Below are positions 18,440 through 36,590 of a stretch of 64,000 bases of DNA, piece after piece (the first letter of the stretch is position 1; each line of letters opens with the position of its first letter). Origin of the DNA: Tiliqua scincoides (taxonomy: Eukaryota > Chordata > Lepidosauria > Squamata > Scincidae); assembly GCF_035046505.1 (NCBI RefSeq), contig NC_089822.1, positions 264,317,024-264,381,023 on the forward strand, written 5' to 3'. The translations under genes and the position numbers were made by a program. The notes under the pieces were generated by a model. It was not told where the DNA came from and did no database searches. It was given only the letters and a program-made list of their open reading frames with translations.

Positions 18440-18870
18440 TCTGTCCTCCACACGCCAGCTTCCGGGTTGCCCCTGCACCTCCTCCACACTTCCTGTCTGG
18501 CCCCCCCTCTTCTGGGCCTAGCAGGTGGGGCTGCAGAGGCACGGAGGGGAACCAGCAGGCCCTTCTGGGGCTCCAGGGTGCTCTCCCTCCACACACCCAC
18601 TTCCTGTCTTCCCCTGCTCCTCCTCCACACTTCGTGTCTGTCCCCCCTTCTAGGCCTGGCAGGTGGGGCTGCAGAGGCAGGGAGGGGAACCAACAGGTCC
18701 TTCTGGGGCTCCAGGGCGCTCTCCCTACTCCACACACCCACTTCCTGTCTGCCCCTCCTCCACACTTCCTGTCTGGCTCCCCTCTTCTGGGCCTAGCAGG
18801 TGGGGCTGCAGAGGCAGGAAGGAGAACCAGCAGGGCCTTCTGGGACTCCAGGGCACTCTCAATTGGCTTG
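18440..18870. repeat. About 120-bp minisatellite with ETS-like cores, copy 1
   Basis: Roughly three to four units, each with cacttcctgtctg, gggcctagcaggtgggg, gctgcagaggca and cttctggggctccagg. cacttcctgt is the reverse of an ETS-type site (acaggaagtg); about five occur, one changed to cacttcgtgt. Confidence 0.75.
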
Positions 18871-19454
18871 GGATTCTTCTGAGGTAGGTAGCTAAAGCAG
18901 TGCGAATACATATGTTTCCAATGATCACAGGTGTCGCTATCTGAGGGAAACCACCACTGCAGCAGTGGCACAATCACCAGCTGTTCTCAGAGCCTACTTT
19001 CCTCAGAGCGGAACTGCCCATACAGCCCTTGGCCCTGCTCTTTCTGTCTTTTCCTCCAAAGGTTCTAGAAGAGCTACACCCCTGTATGGAGTCCCTAGGC
19101 TGGCTGGGCTTGTCTTCAGGGACATTCGGTGGGTGGGGAGGCTGGGGAGGCAGAGCCTCCTTTGAAAAGCGCCACCCAAGCGCACTCAACCTCAGCAAAG
19201 CGTGGGGTGCCTTGGGTGCGTCCCACACTGTGCAAAATGCGGGTTGAGAATGCTTGGGTGCCTCCCAAGGCAGGGGTGTTTTTCAAGGGACACTGGTGGT
19301 AAGGCCCTGCGTCCCCACCCACCACACATCCCTGGAAGTCTTCCCTCTGGTCCTGCATTCAGGCAGGAAGCCTTGTCAGTCCAAAGTTCCTACAGCGGTC
19401 AGGTGCCTGTTATAGCAGGCAGCATAGATTTAACAGAGTCTTTCATTCCGACAC

Positions 19455-19857
19455 AGGCATTAAAAATCTCCTCAGACTCCTTGAAAGAAATCATGGTGGG
19501 AGGGGGGGGCTTACAGATGTGTGAAAGGGTTAAGAGGCTTCATGACAGTTTCCACCTAAAGCCACAGCAGACAGTTAGGAGTAGCCAACTGACAGAGATG
19601 CTAGGAGGATATTTGGATACAGTGCCAGGAGCTTCTGAGGTCCTAACAGATACAGGCATGCCCTTGTGTCCATGGTGTGTTCCATTCCAGAACCCCCAGC
19701 AGACAGAGGAAACTGTGGCTATGCAGGACTCCGTTGCACATCCTGGACCTTCAGTGGGTTCCCCAGCCCTCATAATGCCTTTTAAAAGCATCAAAGTTGC
19801 TTTTTTTATTTTAACAGCCTTTCTGAGGCCCACAGAGGCTGTGCGTGGATGCATGAA
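19455..19857 (+). other. Unassigned stretch
   Basis: It follows the GC block. A Tigger-like end, acaggcatgcccttgtgtcc, starts near 19651. An open frame crosses the region but has no recognised domain and is not shared with copy 2. Confidence 0.4.
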
Positions 19858-20010
19858 TCTCACAGTGGCCCACTAAATGCTTTAGGGGGTACACAAGACA
19901 ACAAGATACAGCCTGCATCCCGGTGCCATCCCCTGCATCTGGCATTCTGAGGTAGCCCACTTCTAAAACCAGGAGCTTGCACATGCCTACCATGACTTGT
20001 AACCCATGAC
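19858..20010 (-). mobile_element. CR1 3' fragment, minus strand
   Basis: On the minus strand it reads ggtcatgggttacaagtc and later gcagatgcaggggatggca-type text, ending in ggcccact. This is the CR1 3'UTR part without its final tail. Confidence 0.65.
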
Positions 20011-20300
20011 CCAAGTAACACGCTTTTGTATTGAGTTGTTTGTCTGGTTCCATCCCTCCTGATGCAGTATCATCATCCTTATCAGTATCCCTCCTTATCA
20101 GTATCATCATGCTTCGAATTACAAAGTAACAGCAAAAGAGAGGTCCCTGCCCCAAGGAGCTTACAATTTCATATACATTTGCCTTTTAAAAAAACATTCA
20201 AATAATTCATGATACGTAATCAGCACACTGGATGGTATGCAGATATAGGCTCCAAGTTGATGTTATAGACCCCATACGAAGTGTGTGCTAAGCCCCCTGC
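20011..20300 (+). other. Old LINE/SINE debris upstream of gene B
   Basis: The words gaggtccctgccccaaggag and cttacaatttc recur in diverged form at 42215-42260 (gaggtcgctgctccaagaag, cttacaatattc). The family was not identified. Confidence 0.4.
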
Positions 20301-20440
20301 TTCCCACTGGCTTCCCACTCAAGGCAGCTCCTGTCCCTGTTGCACCTTCCCTGGTCTTCCTGCGCCTGAGTCCCCTTGGGGTGCTTGCAAGACTCCCTGC
20401 AAAGACCTTCCAGCCCCTCCACTCAGGGATAGGAAAAGAG
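20301..20440. repeat. Single unit of the gene A upstream minisatellite, before gene B
   Basis: It matches one unit (ctcctgtccctgttgcacc, tgcgcctgagtccccttggg, ctccctgcaaagaccttcc). It sits at the position equivalent to the array of gene A and shows the unexpanded state. Confidence 0.75.
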
Positions 20441-20639
20441 ACCCTGGAAAGAGTTTTGGTCCGAAGTGGCCACTTGCAGCTTTCGAGGAGAGGAGAGGAG
20501 AAGCTCATCAGCCCCAGGAAAAGTAGCAGAGTCTGTGCTGAGCATGTTGCATGAGATGCTGCATTGGGGAAGAGGAGGAGGGAATGCCGGGCTGGAGGAG
20601 ATCAGCTTGGGAATTGGAGGGTCCAAGACTTGGATCCTC

Positions 20640-20816
20640 TGCAGGGAGTTTCCTCTTGCCTGACTGGCACTCAAGGGGTTAATAGGAGCGACTCCAGATT
20701 CCTAGAGGGGTGACGGGGGAGGAGTAAGAGAGTGGGGAAGCCACTTCCTGCTCTGCCCCTTTCCATTTCCTTCCCCCAGCTGTTGGTGGAGGAAAGGAAT
20801 ACAGAGGTGAGTCCCC
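20640..20816 (+). promoter_or_regulatory. Gene B first (noncoding) exon and likely promoter
   Basis: Shares actcaaggggttaatagg, agcgactcc and ttcctaga with genes A and C. A donor acagag|gtgagt lies at 20816/20817. It fits a TATA-less 5'UTR exon; the start site is unknown. Confidence 0.5.
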
Positions 20817-22013
20817 CAGGTGGGCAGACAGCCAGGCTCAAATACAGCCAGGGGAGGGGCCGAGAAGAGGAATTGTGACAATCCTCCCCTTACATGCTAA
20901 GCTTTGGGTCTGCCCTTAAAGGACTTGGTTTCTGTGGTGGGGTTTTTGACAGAGACAGTGTAAGAGCTGGAATAGGGGGGGCAGGAAGGGGCCATGCAGC
21001 ACTGAAGTCCATGCCAAAAACAGGATTGTGGAAAGGACTCTGGAGAACATCATTTTAGGCTCCTGCTGTAAACAGAGGTGGGTGGCATAAAAGTTGTAAG
21101 AAAGAGCTGGAGTTTGAGGCGGATAAAGATCCTTGCAGTGTTCAGGCCTGATCCAGGGAGCTTGTTAGGGAGCTGATCCCTTCAGAAGAAGGAGCTGAGG
21201 AGGAAAGACAAAGCCCCAAGTGTCTGCCCTTCCTTTACACAGCCTGCATCAAAGCATCTGCATCATTCCACCACCTGCATTTGCAAATCAGAGTCCCTAC
21301 CCCACCTCAACTCAAATGGTCTGAGTTACAGGACATTACCTAGAATCAGTACAGCACCTGTCTTGCATGTTGCTAAAATTCCGTCTTAGTGACAGGACTT
21401 CCTGAAATAACAGAGACAGGAGGGCTGGGTGATGCAGAAATTACAGTGGGTCTTGGTGTGCCTGACATATGTGGAAGGAATAAGTATTGTAATTAGATTC
21501 CAAGGAGAAGAGGGAGGTACCTGGAGAGGGGAAGGAACAGGAGCAAAGGAAGGAAGGAAGAAGTGGCAGAAGGAAGAAGTGGAGAAAGGGAATGAGGATG
21601 TGTGGGAGTCACCCACTAAGGCATTCCTGTTTCAGAACCAGAGGTATGGAGCAAACATGACAATACAGGGGGCCCCTGTATCTGCAGATCCTGTATCTGC
21701 GGTTACACTTAACCATGGATGTGGGAGGAAAGTGACTATTTTTTTTGCCTAGATAGCCATTTTGAGACCGACAGAGGCAGCAGGCAAATGTGCATGGCCT
21801 CTGCAGGGCTCAGAAGACCCTCCAGAGGCAAGGGGAACACAGTTCCAGGGAGGCGTCCCCGGTATCAGCAGATTCACGTATCCGTGGGGGGGGTGTTCTC
21901 GAATGGAACCCCCGTGGATACCAGGGTATGTTTGTAGTGTCAAATTGCATAAGAAAGTCAAGCTTGAAGAGGGCATGAAGTCTTCCTTTCACATTTGTAC
22001 CCCTCACAGGCAG
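20817..22013 (+). other. Gene B intron 1
   Basis: Paralogous to intron 1 of gene A over most of its length. It carries a Tigger-like insertion at 21666-21934 that gene A lacks. Confidence 0.55.
21666..21934 (+). mobile_element. Tigger/mariner-type MITE in gene B intron 1
   Basis: It is flanked by TA on both sides (21664-21665 and 21935-21936). Inner words cctgtatctgcagatcc and ccccgtggataccaggg are the inverted, MER2-like ends. In gene A the same intron runs straight through from gctatggaacaaatagg to gtgtcaaattgcataag, which is an empty site. Confidence 0.7.
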
Positions 22014-22017
22014 TGGG

Positions 22018-29969
<7,952 letters not shown>

Positions 29970-31054
29970 TTGGAGGGTGGAAGAAGCTTATGTTGGATCT
30001 CTTATCCAGTGTTTGTCATTGCGCTCTCTCATCCTCATCCTGGTTATTGTGGCCTCTTGCATCTTAGAAATATTTTCAAGATATGCATATTTTTTCTTCT
30101 GTTATTTACACAATGAGTTCCTACTTGATAGCAAAGTGCTTGTTTCTGTCCATCCTCTGATGCCAATGTCACTTCCTGCTTATGTTGTTACTTTCATCCC
30201 TCAACCTATTCCATAATTGCTATTTGGCGTGCTGTATGAAACGAGTATGATATACCGGTTACAGATGGATCATCTCTTTCCCCCACCCATGTTTTTTCTT
30301 GTTAAGCGCACTCTGCCCCTCCTGCATTATTTCCCTTTTTCGTTATGTCCTCACATTTTAATATAGAGCAATATGGACCTTGATACTGAGCAACAGAGCT
30401 TCAGATGCCAACGTCAGTGGATGGCAGCGCACAAGATGAACTGTTTTCCCAGAACTTCTGTACACAAAATGGATAGTAAAGATACAACTTTTCTGACATA
30501 CAAATCATGCTTCTAGAGGAATGGTAAAGCCTCAAATTCTTTGTGTACATATGTCCCTACCTCCACCACCACCAGAATTGCATATCCTGGGAGGAAGAGG
30601 ATAATTTCACTTTGTATCTCCAGCTAAATGCAATTTTTCAGTCTTTTTTCTACATCTTCTGCCTGTATTTACATTTTGTATTTGCCCATCTTGAATCCAG
30701 CTTCAGTATTCTTTGTTTTGTGTACTAACACATATGCGTTTTGCCTGTTGTATTGTACCTGGAACTTGCACATAGCTGTGTAAACCTCATTTCAAGATGC
30801 CAGACATCTCCCCCCTGGCCCCACTGTGTGGTGACCATTGTGTATTTGCATTTTAATTGACAGTTATAAGCTTTTGACCTACATCTTTCCTGAATTCCCT
30901 TCCCTTTTGCACTCAAAGCTACACATTTGTACATTATTAAACAGCCCTCCTGATCACCCCCAAATCCCTGATAATTAGTCTGCCCCCAGTTCTGCACTTA
31001 GCAGCAACTCCAAGAATCCATAAATGATAAGGGATTTTGCTCAGTAATGGGTCA
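29970..31054 (+). other. Gene B 3'UTR and downstream flank
   Basis: Conserved with the 3'UTR of gene A (attttttcttctg, ccatcctctg) and, over 30600-30800, with the reverse of 63690-63900 at the window end. A weak poly(A) hexamer AATATA lies at 30360-30365; no close AATAAA is seen. Confidence 0.6.
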
Positions 31055-31062
31055 CTCTACTC

Positions 31063-31385
31063 CAGGGGTCTCTAAACTTTTCAACCAAAGGACTGCATCA
31101 AATATCTGGCACAGTGTCTAGGGCTGGAAAAAAAATATAAAATTTAAATAAATACATTAGAGATGGAACTTAGATGAATGAGTAAATGAATGGGCTCAAA
31201 TGCCCAGGATTTCTCCAAGCACCAACAGAGCCCAAGAAATAAATCACATACTTAAATGGACCCCCATTCCCCCACCCCACAAGCACAACTCTGGTTGTGT
31301 TTGGTCAACTGGCCAGAGGCTCTCAGTAGATAGAGACTGGCCGCGGGCTGCATTTGGCCCCCGGGCTGGGGTTTGGAGACCCCTG
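31063..31385. mobile_element. hAT-type MITE with perfect 8-bp target duplication
   Basis: Inverted ends caggggtctctaaac and gtttggagacccctg are perfect over 15 bp. The flanks are ctctactc at 31055-31062 and 31386-31393. Removing it with one duplication restores text that matches gene C (ttttactctggtacaac near 55200). Confidence 0.9.
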
Positions 31386-31393
31386 CTCTACTC

Positions 31394-31681
31394 TAATACA
31401 ACATTCCCATGTTGTGTCCTGTGACACAAGATTTAACACAAGCTGCTCAAAGGATCTCCGTATCCTTTTCAGGAACTCAGGTAGCTCAATTACAAAACTC
31501 CTCCATTCCTTATCTCTCCCCCCCTTTCACTTCTCTCTCCTCATCTCTAGTGGCCAGCAGCTGGGGTGGAAGAGCAGGGATTCCTAAAGCTCCTTTCCCT
31601 TACAGTGACCTTTTTGCCTGACTTCTGATGTACCAAGTATGCTGCAACACAAGGGATCTCCACCTTAAGGTAGGAACACAG
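31394..31681 (+). other. Gene B downstream segment paralogous to 55200-55505
   Basis: Shared words include tgctcaaaggatctcc/tgctcaaaggacctcc, aggaactcag, tttcacttctctctcc and cctaaagctcctttccctta. It shows that the duplicated unit reaches well past the finger exon. Confidence 0.7.
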
Positions 31682-31683
31682 TA

Positions 31684-32132
31684 CAGGTGGAGCCTATTTA
31701 TCCACATTAGTTCTGTTCCATGACTCTCAAGTTGTGCTAAATTCCATAGAGTTATGCGAATATGCTGCTGCCTGACACTTCCAGATGGAAGGAAACTAAG
31801 GCAGCTGTTCTCAATCCTCTTCCCTCTGCCATACTCGGCCCTCCCGTTGCCAGCTGTCCCTGCTTCTTTCACAGGTGGGATGCTGAACTTTTGAGAGTCC
31901 AGTCCTATGCCTGCCTATTCAGAAGAAAGCCCCGTTGTAGTCAGTGGGGCTTACTCCCAGGAAAGTGTGGATCATTTTGTTTGTGTCTGATGGAGCAGGA
32001 GATCCTGCACCATCTGGGGGTGGGGGGTGGGAATTGGGCAAACACTCCCTGGGTTTTTTAAAGCAATCCCCTCTGTTGCTACTGCACCTGCCTGCCTCTC
32101 TCTCTCTCTCTCTCTCTGTCTGTCTGTCTGTC

Positions 32133-32170
<38 letters not shown>

Positions 32171-32454
32171 TGCACATACTCCGCTGCACGTGCTCTGACT
32201 ACAGAGGTTTTCTGCCCCCCCTTCCCCTCTTCAGCCTCTTTGCTGGCTCAGGTGCTCCAGGAGTCTTACTGTTCCGTTCCAAGGGGAACCTCTTCCAGGA
32301 CTCCAGGGCTATTTCCCTGCCTGGTCTAGGCAGAGCCTTTTTGCAGTGTTTTGGGCTGCCTGGAAAAGGAGAAAGATACCAGTGGAGGCAAAGGTGTGTG
32401 TGACTTTCAGTTCCCCCACCCCATTCTCCTCTGTGGATAAATAGGCTGCACCTG
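31684..32454 (+). mobile_element. Tigger/mariner-type nonautonomous element (about 770 bp), copy 2
   Basis: The ends caggtggagcctatttatcc and ggataaataggctgcacctg are flanked by TA (31682-31683, 32455-32456). It matches 23480-24255 in reverse. Gene C has an uninterrupted site (aggaacactgtacacaattt near 55495). Confidence 0.85.
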
Positions 32455-32456
32455 TA

Positions 32457-33036
32457 AGCTATTTCTGGTCAGTGAAACATATCACTTATTTGCATGCAAC
32501 CTTTTTATCTATTTTACAGTAAAACTGTAATCTTTGAGTGAGGTCATCTCAGTCTCTTCTTGGAGGGAAGGAGATTCTCTGCATTACCCCGATCTATCCA
32601 GACTATAAAGATGGTGCTGTGCAACACGTTGTGCTCCCTGTAATCTGTTTTTCTGGTGCCCCCAAAGTTTCTCTGCATTCTTCTTGTGTGACCATCTCAC
32701 CTGTTTTTTCAGAGGACACTCCTGTCTTCCAAGGGTTAAACAGAAGGAGTCCAGGTTCAGGTGACTGCAGAGGCCTCTTGAGGGAAGCCCAGGAAGGAGT
32801 TGGGGTGGTCATTTGCCTTCCGCACCCCTTGTGCGAAAGTTACCTTCGAAATTCCCACACAGGAGTGTCATGGAAGTGGGTTTCCCCCCTTCTTCTTTGT
32901 CAGTTTGTTACAGAGGAAACAGGAGATGGTGCTGTGGAAGGTAAAATTTGGAACGTTTGGATAAAGAATATTTTGTAATGCCTTACAAAATAAATGTAAA
33001 TGTACAAAATAAATGCACTAAATGTAACATCTATTA
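32457..33036 (+). other. Flank paralogous to 55550-55640, then unassigned
   Basis: aaaactgtaatctttgagtg and ggaaggagattctctgcatt match gene C downstream text. From about 32620 on nothing is recognised. Confidence 0.45.
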
Positions 33037-33245
33037 TTAAGAACATAAGAACAGCCCCACTGGATCAGGCCATAGGCCCATCTAGTCCAGCTTCCTGTAT
33101 CTCACAGCGGCCCACCAAGTGCCCCAGGGAGCACACCAGATAACAAGTCTGCATCCTGCATCCTGGTGCCCTCCCTTGCATCTGACACAGCCCATTTCTA
33201 AAATCAGGAGGTCACACATACACATCATGGCTTGTAACCCATAGT
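33037..33245 (-). mobile_element. CR1 3' end, minus strand
   Basis: It starts aagaacataagaacagcccc and ctggatcaggccataggccc, the reverse of the CR1 tail. It runs to about 33245 in the 3'UTR. Confidence 0.85.
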
Positions 33246-33284
33246 GGATTATCCTGGAATATGGGGGGAGACCTTGAAATAGAG

Positions 33285-33593
33285 CAGTGGTCTCCAAACT
33301 GCAGACTGCTGTGTGCTGGGAAAGGCGTCCCCAGTGTGGTTCTGCTGGGGATTCTCCTTTCCCCACCACCAGTCTCCCTCGAACTGTGCCTCAGCCAGCT
33401 GTGCCTGCCTGGAAATCCAGGTACAATGGTTGTTGGGGCGACAGAACCTGGAAGTGGCTGGCCAGAGCACAGTTTGGGGGAGATTGGTGGCAGGGAAAGG
33501 AGGCTCCCCCATGGAAGAGCAGCATGTAAGTGCTGCTCACACAAGGGAGAGTAGACAGGGCACCGGATCCAGACTGCGGGCTGGAGGGCCCTG
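33285..33593. mobile_element. hAT-type MITE, 309 bp, 8-bp duplication aaatagag
   Basis: The left end cagtggtctccaaactgcag and the right end ctgcgggctggagggccctg are imperfect inverted repeats. aaatagag occurs at 33277-33284 and 33594-33601. The right duplication ends one base before the left duplication of the next element. Confidence 0.85.
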
Positions 33594-33878
33594 AAATAGA
33601 GCTTAGAGACAGTGGCATCACTAGGATTGGCGTCACCCGGTGTGGGAGGCCTGCACTTCACCCCATGCAGTGGGCGGGGCAACTCCCCAGGTGGTGGGTG
33701 TGGTGATGTACCATCGCCCTGCCCCCACTGGTTTTTTGACTGTATCTTTTGTTAGAACACAGATATTTCAGTGTGGTTTGTTCCATTGCATTCTGCATGA
33801 AATTACGCATTGATTGATATATAACATGATGGGATTATTCCTCCAAACTGATTTTAGTGATTTTGAAAACTTGTAGAG

Positions 33879-34679
33879 CAGCGGTTTTCATCCACTGTGC
33901 CGCGGCACACTGGTGTGCCGTGAAGCTGCCTCAGGTGTGTCGCGGGACCAAGGAGTCAGGCAGCAGCGGCAGCAGTGGTGATGGCGGCGGCGGCAGCAGC
34001 TGCGCATGTGGGAGAAGCCACTGCTTGGAGCCTCGCAGCAGGAGAAAAAGGGGCAGCCCGTGGAATGCTCCTGCTGTTGCTGGCCTGAAAGAGCTCCCAG
34101 CCTGCAGGAACGTGGAGGGAGTGAGGGCCAGCAGCGAGAGCGAGGAGGGAGTACGGGCAAGCCAGAGGGTAGAATAGGGTCCAGAGCCAGAAGCAGCTGG
34201 CTGGAAAAGGATCCCTGAGTGACCCTCTTCCTTGCCTGCAACGCCCCAAAGTGACCCTGCAAGCGTTACCTCCACTGGCAGGGCTTGGGCAGTAAGGGCG
34301 CTGGGCCACAATCCTGTCCACACTTACCTAGGAGTAAGCCCCATTGACTATAATGGGGCTTACTTCCAAGTAGGTGTACAAGGCTTGGTCACACTCTTTC
34401 TTGAATACATGAGCAGGCAAGTGATACTTTTCTCTTCCCCCACCCCACCTCCTTCTCTCCTGCACACACATCCCCCCATCATAACTGCAGTTAATTCCTC
34501 TCTTTCCGCCCTGTCCTGCCCTGCCCTCCCTCTTCCCCACCTTCCAACGTCCAGTTGCCTCTTAGTTATATTAATTAAATTAATTGTAACATAATAATGT
34601 AATTAAAAACTAGTAGTGTGCCTTGACAACTTTAGTGCCTTGTCAGTGTGCAGTGAGCTGAAAAAGGTTGAAATGGCTG
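33879..34679 (+). mobile_element. hAT-type element nested in the outer one, 8-bp duplication ttgtagag
   Basis: The ends cagcggttttcatcc and ggttgaaatggctg are inverted repeats. ttgtagag is perfect at 33871-33878 and 34680-34687. It carries gccgcggcacactggtgtgc near its left end and an F2 palindrome at 34308-34391. A family member lies at 4381-4599. Confidence 0.88.
34308..34391 (+). repeat. F2 palindrome inside a hAT element
   Basis: It reads ccacaatcctgtccacactt on the left and aatggggcttacttcc on the right, an imperfect inverted repeat. Confidence 0.6.
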
Positions 34680-34725
34680 TTGTAGAGTTACACACACACC
34701 CTGTCAACCTACTAACACCTTATTG

Positions 34726-35100
34726 CAGCAGTTCTCAAACTTTTAGCGCCAGGACCCACTTTTTAGAATGACAATCTGTCCAGGACCCATTAGAAGTAAT
34801 GTTGTGGCCAGAAGTGACATCATCAAGCAAATTAAAATAATTGTGACTAATTAAATTAAAATAAAAGAACTAATTAAATAAGGGGGAGCCAGTCCTGTTC
34901 CACCAAGTGAATCTACTCTGAAGTAAGTCCCATAGTGGTCAATGGGGCTTACTCTCAGGAAAGTGTGGGTAGAATTGCAGCCTGTGAGCCCAATCCTATG
35001 CATGTCTACTCAGAAGTAAGTCCCACAGTGGTCAATGGAGCTTACTCTGTAATCTGCCTACAATAACAACCCCCCCAAAAAGAATCAGTGAGATTTCCAG
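34726..35100 (+). mobile_element. Third hAT-type fragment in the nest, with two F2 palindromes
   Basis: The left end cagcagttctcaaactttta followed by ggacccactttttagaatg is a hAT end. F2 copies lie at about 34905-34982 and 34983-35060. The right end was not found; the 35100 limit is soft. Confidence 0.5.
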
Positions 35101-36000
35101 CCCTCCCCGGTGCCCAGTTTAAAGTTCTTCTATTTCAGGCTTATCAATACAAAGACCCACCTGGCTTTGCAAGTGCAAAATAGAAAACTTCCCCTTACCA
35201 GCTGAAGCCTCTTTTTGGTCCTTTTTAGTGGGGGGGCGGGGGGGGGCTGCCTTCTGTTGCAGTCCAGCTCCATCTGATCAGGACCCCTCTGGTGTCCTCG
35301 CATTCCCCTTTGCCTGGCCTGACCACCAGCCAAGGCACGCCTGCCTACTCATGAGTAAACATGACAGTGAAGCTGCTTTGCTTTCCATAAGGCCCCATAG
35401 ACTGCAGCTGGGAGGGAGGAACCCCCTTCTCCGGTGTTTTTGGGCACTGCACTCATTGGATCAGGACCATTCTGACGTTCTTGGAGTCCTCTCAGCCTGC
35501 CCTTTCTGATGGACTAAGGCAAGTACGCCTACTCACGAGTAAACATGCGATACGGCTCACTTTCCATAGGGATCCATTCATTTTTTCTTCTGGTTTTTTG
35601 GCCATAACCTTTGAGCAAAAGGAGTGATTTCAATTCAGCTTTTTGCACTACACTCTGCTGGACATTCCGCATCCAACGGTGTATGGCACGATGGGGTAGC
35701 TCCTATGGCCCCGCGAAGTTAGCGCATCCTCCCCCCAGGGCGCCTCACCCCCCCAGGCGCGTCACCTGGTGCAGCCTGCACCGCCCTAGCAATGCCAGTG
35801 CTTAGAGAAGCATACTTTCCTTTGGATAGCAGTGGGTGATTTCAAGTGTGAATTGTGCTGAAGTTGGTTGAGAATGGAGAGGGAAGCGAGTGATGGGTGC
35901 AGGGAATTACAGGGCTGTCTGATCTACCAAGCAAAAAGAAGAACTTCCCCAGATGGAATTAATGATATTTAGGTCAAGGTATCTTAAGTGTGAATTAGGG

Positions 36001-36085
36001 CACAAGCCTAACCAGGTCTACTCAGAAGTAATCCTATTTTATTCAGTGGAGCTTACTCTCAGGAAAGTGTGGTTAGGATTGCAGC
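36001..36085 (+). repeat. F2 palindrome
   Basis: It reads caggtctactcagaagtaat on the left and ttactctcaggaaagtgtgg followed by ttaggattgcagcc on the right, directly beside F1 copy 3. Confidence 0.6.
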
Positions 36086-36089
36086 CTCA

Positions 36090-36268
36090 GGGCCCAATCC
36101 TATTCAATTTTCCAGTGCTGGTGCAGCCTTGCCAATGGGGCATGGATTGCATCCTGTGGTGGGGAGGCAGTCACAGAGGCCTCCTCAAGGTATGGGAACA
36201 TTTGTTCCCTTATCCCGGGGCTGCATTGTAGTTGCATCAGTGCTAGAAAGTTGGATAGGATTGGGCTC
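36090..36268 (+). mobile_element. Palindromic MITE, F1 family, copy 3
   Basis: The ends gggcccaatcctattcaa and ttggataggattgggctc are inverted. The core has cctcctcaaggtatgggaa. Confidence 0.7.
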
Positions 36269-36289
36269 TCAGTTATCTTATGGGTCAGT

Positions 36290-36590
36290 GTAAGTTCAGT
36301 AACTTGCTGATGCATTGTAATTGGGTAAAAACTCCATAAGGGAAGGATTTCTGGGTATATAAGAGAGCCAGGATATGTCCGTTGCTTGAGCAGCAGGCTG
36401 TTAAAATGGCCATTCTAGCCATATGGTGGGGCTTAGAGCTGTGCAAGTAAATGGTTTGTGGATTAGCTAGTGTTGTTGTTCTCTTTCCTTCCTATTATGC
36501 CTTGTTCCTGTGGGAAATCTTCCTTTTTGGTTTATTTAATTTTACTCTTAAATAAATGGTCTTTTAAGGTTACGTTGGAGTGCATATTTT
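36290..36590 (+). mobile_element. Possible LTR fossil, low confidence
   Basis: A TATA-type box (ggtatataagag, about 36354) and an AATAAA about 200 bases further (36551) are spaced as in an LTR. Ends and internal region were not identified, so the family is open. Confidence 0.3.

Larger units (their letters stand above)
17159..19454 (+). repeat. GC/CpG-rich composite block, copy 1
   Basis: The order is: 8 units of a 50-bp minisatellite (17214-17600), a CpG-rich segment with CCAAT boxes, octamer and GC boxes (17640-18310), a second minisatellite of about 120-bp units (18440-18870), and a unique tail ending acacaggcatt at about 19454. Copy 2 (56640-58674) has the same order and strand with fewer 50-bp units and two deletions in the CpG part. 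The flanks outside the block differ. No convincing coding frame is conserved between the copies. Confidence 0.75.
33610..35800. mobile_element. hAT-type element (outer), 8-bp duplication cttagaga, with nested insertions
   Basis: The left end cagtggcatcactagga and right end ccctagcaatgccagtg are inverted. cttagaga flanks it at 33602-33609 and 35801-35808. The interior is split by a second hAT (33879-34679) and probably a third (from 34726), so the original element was under about 1.3 kb and nonautonomous. Confidence 0.85.

Noticed and set aside
17114-19358. Many open frames of 100-260 aa on both strands in the GC block (and at 56470-58640)
   Set aside because: GC-rich DNA has few stops. Frames are not conserved between the two copies and no domain is visible.
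19202-19876. A 224-aa plus-strand frame that runs from the GC block tail into CR1 text
   Set aside because: It crosses three unrelated elements and shows no domain.
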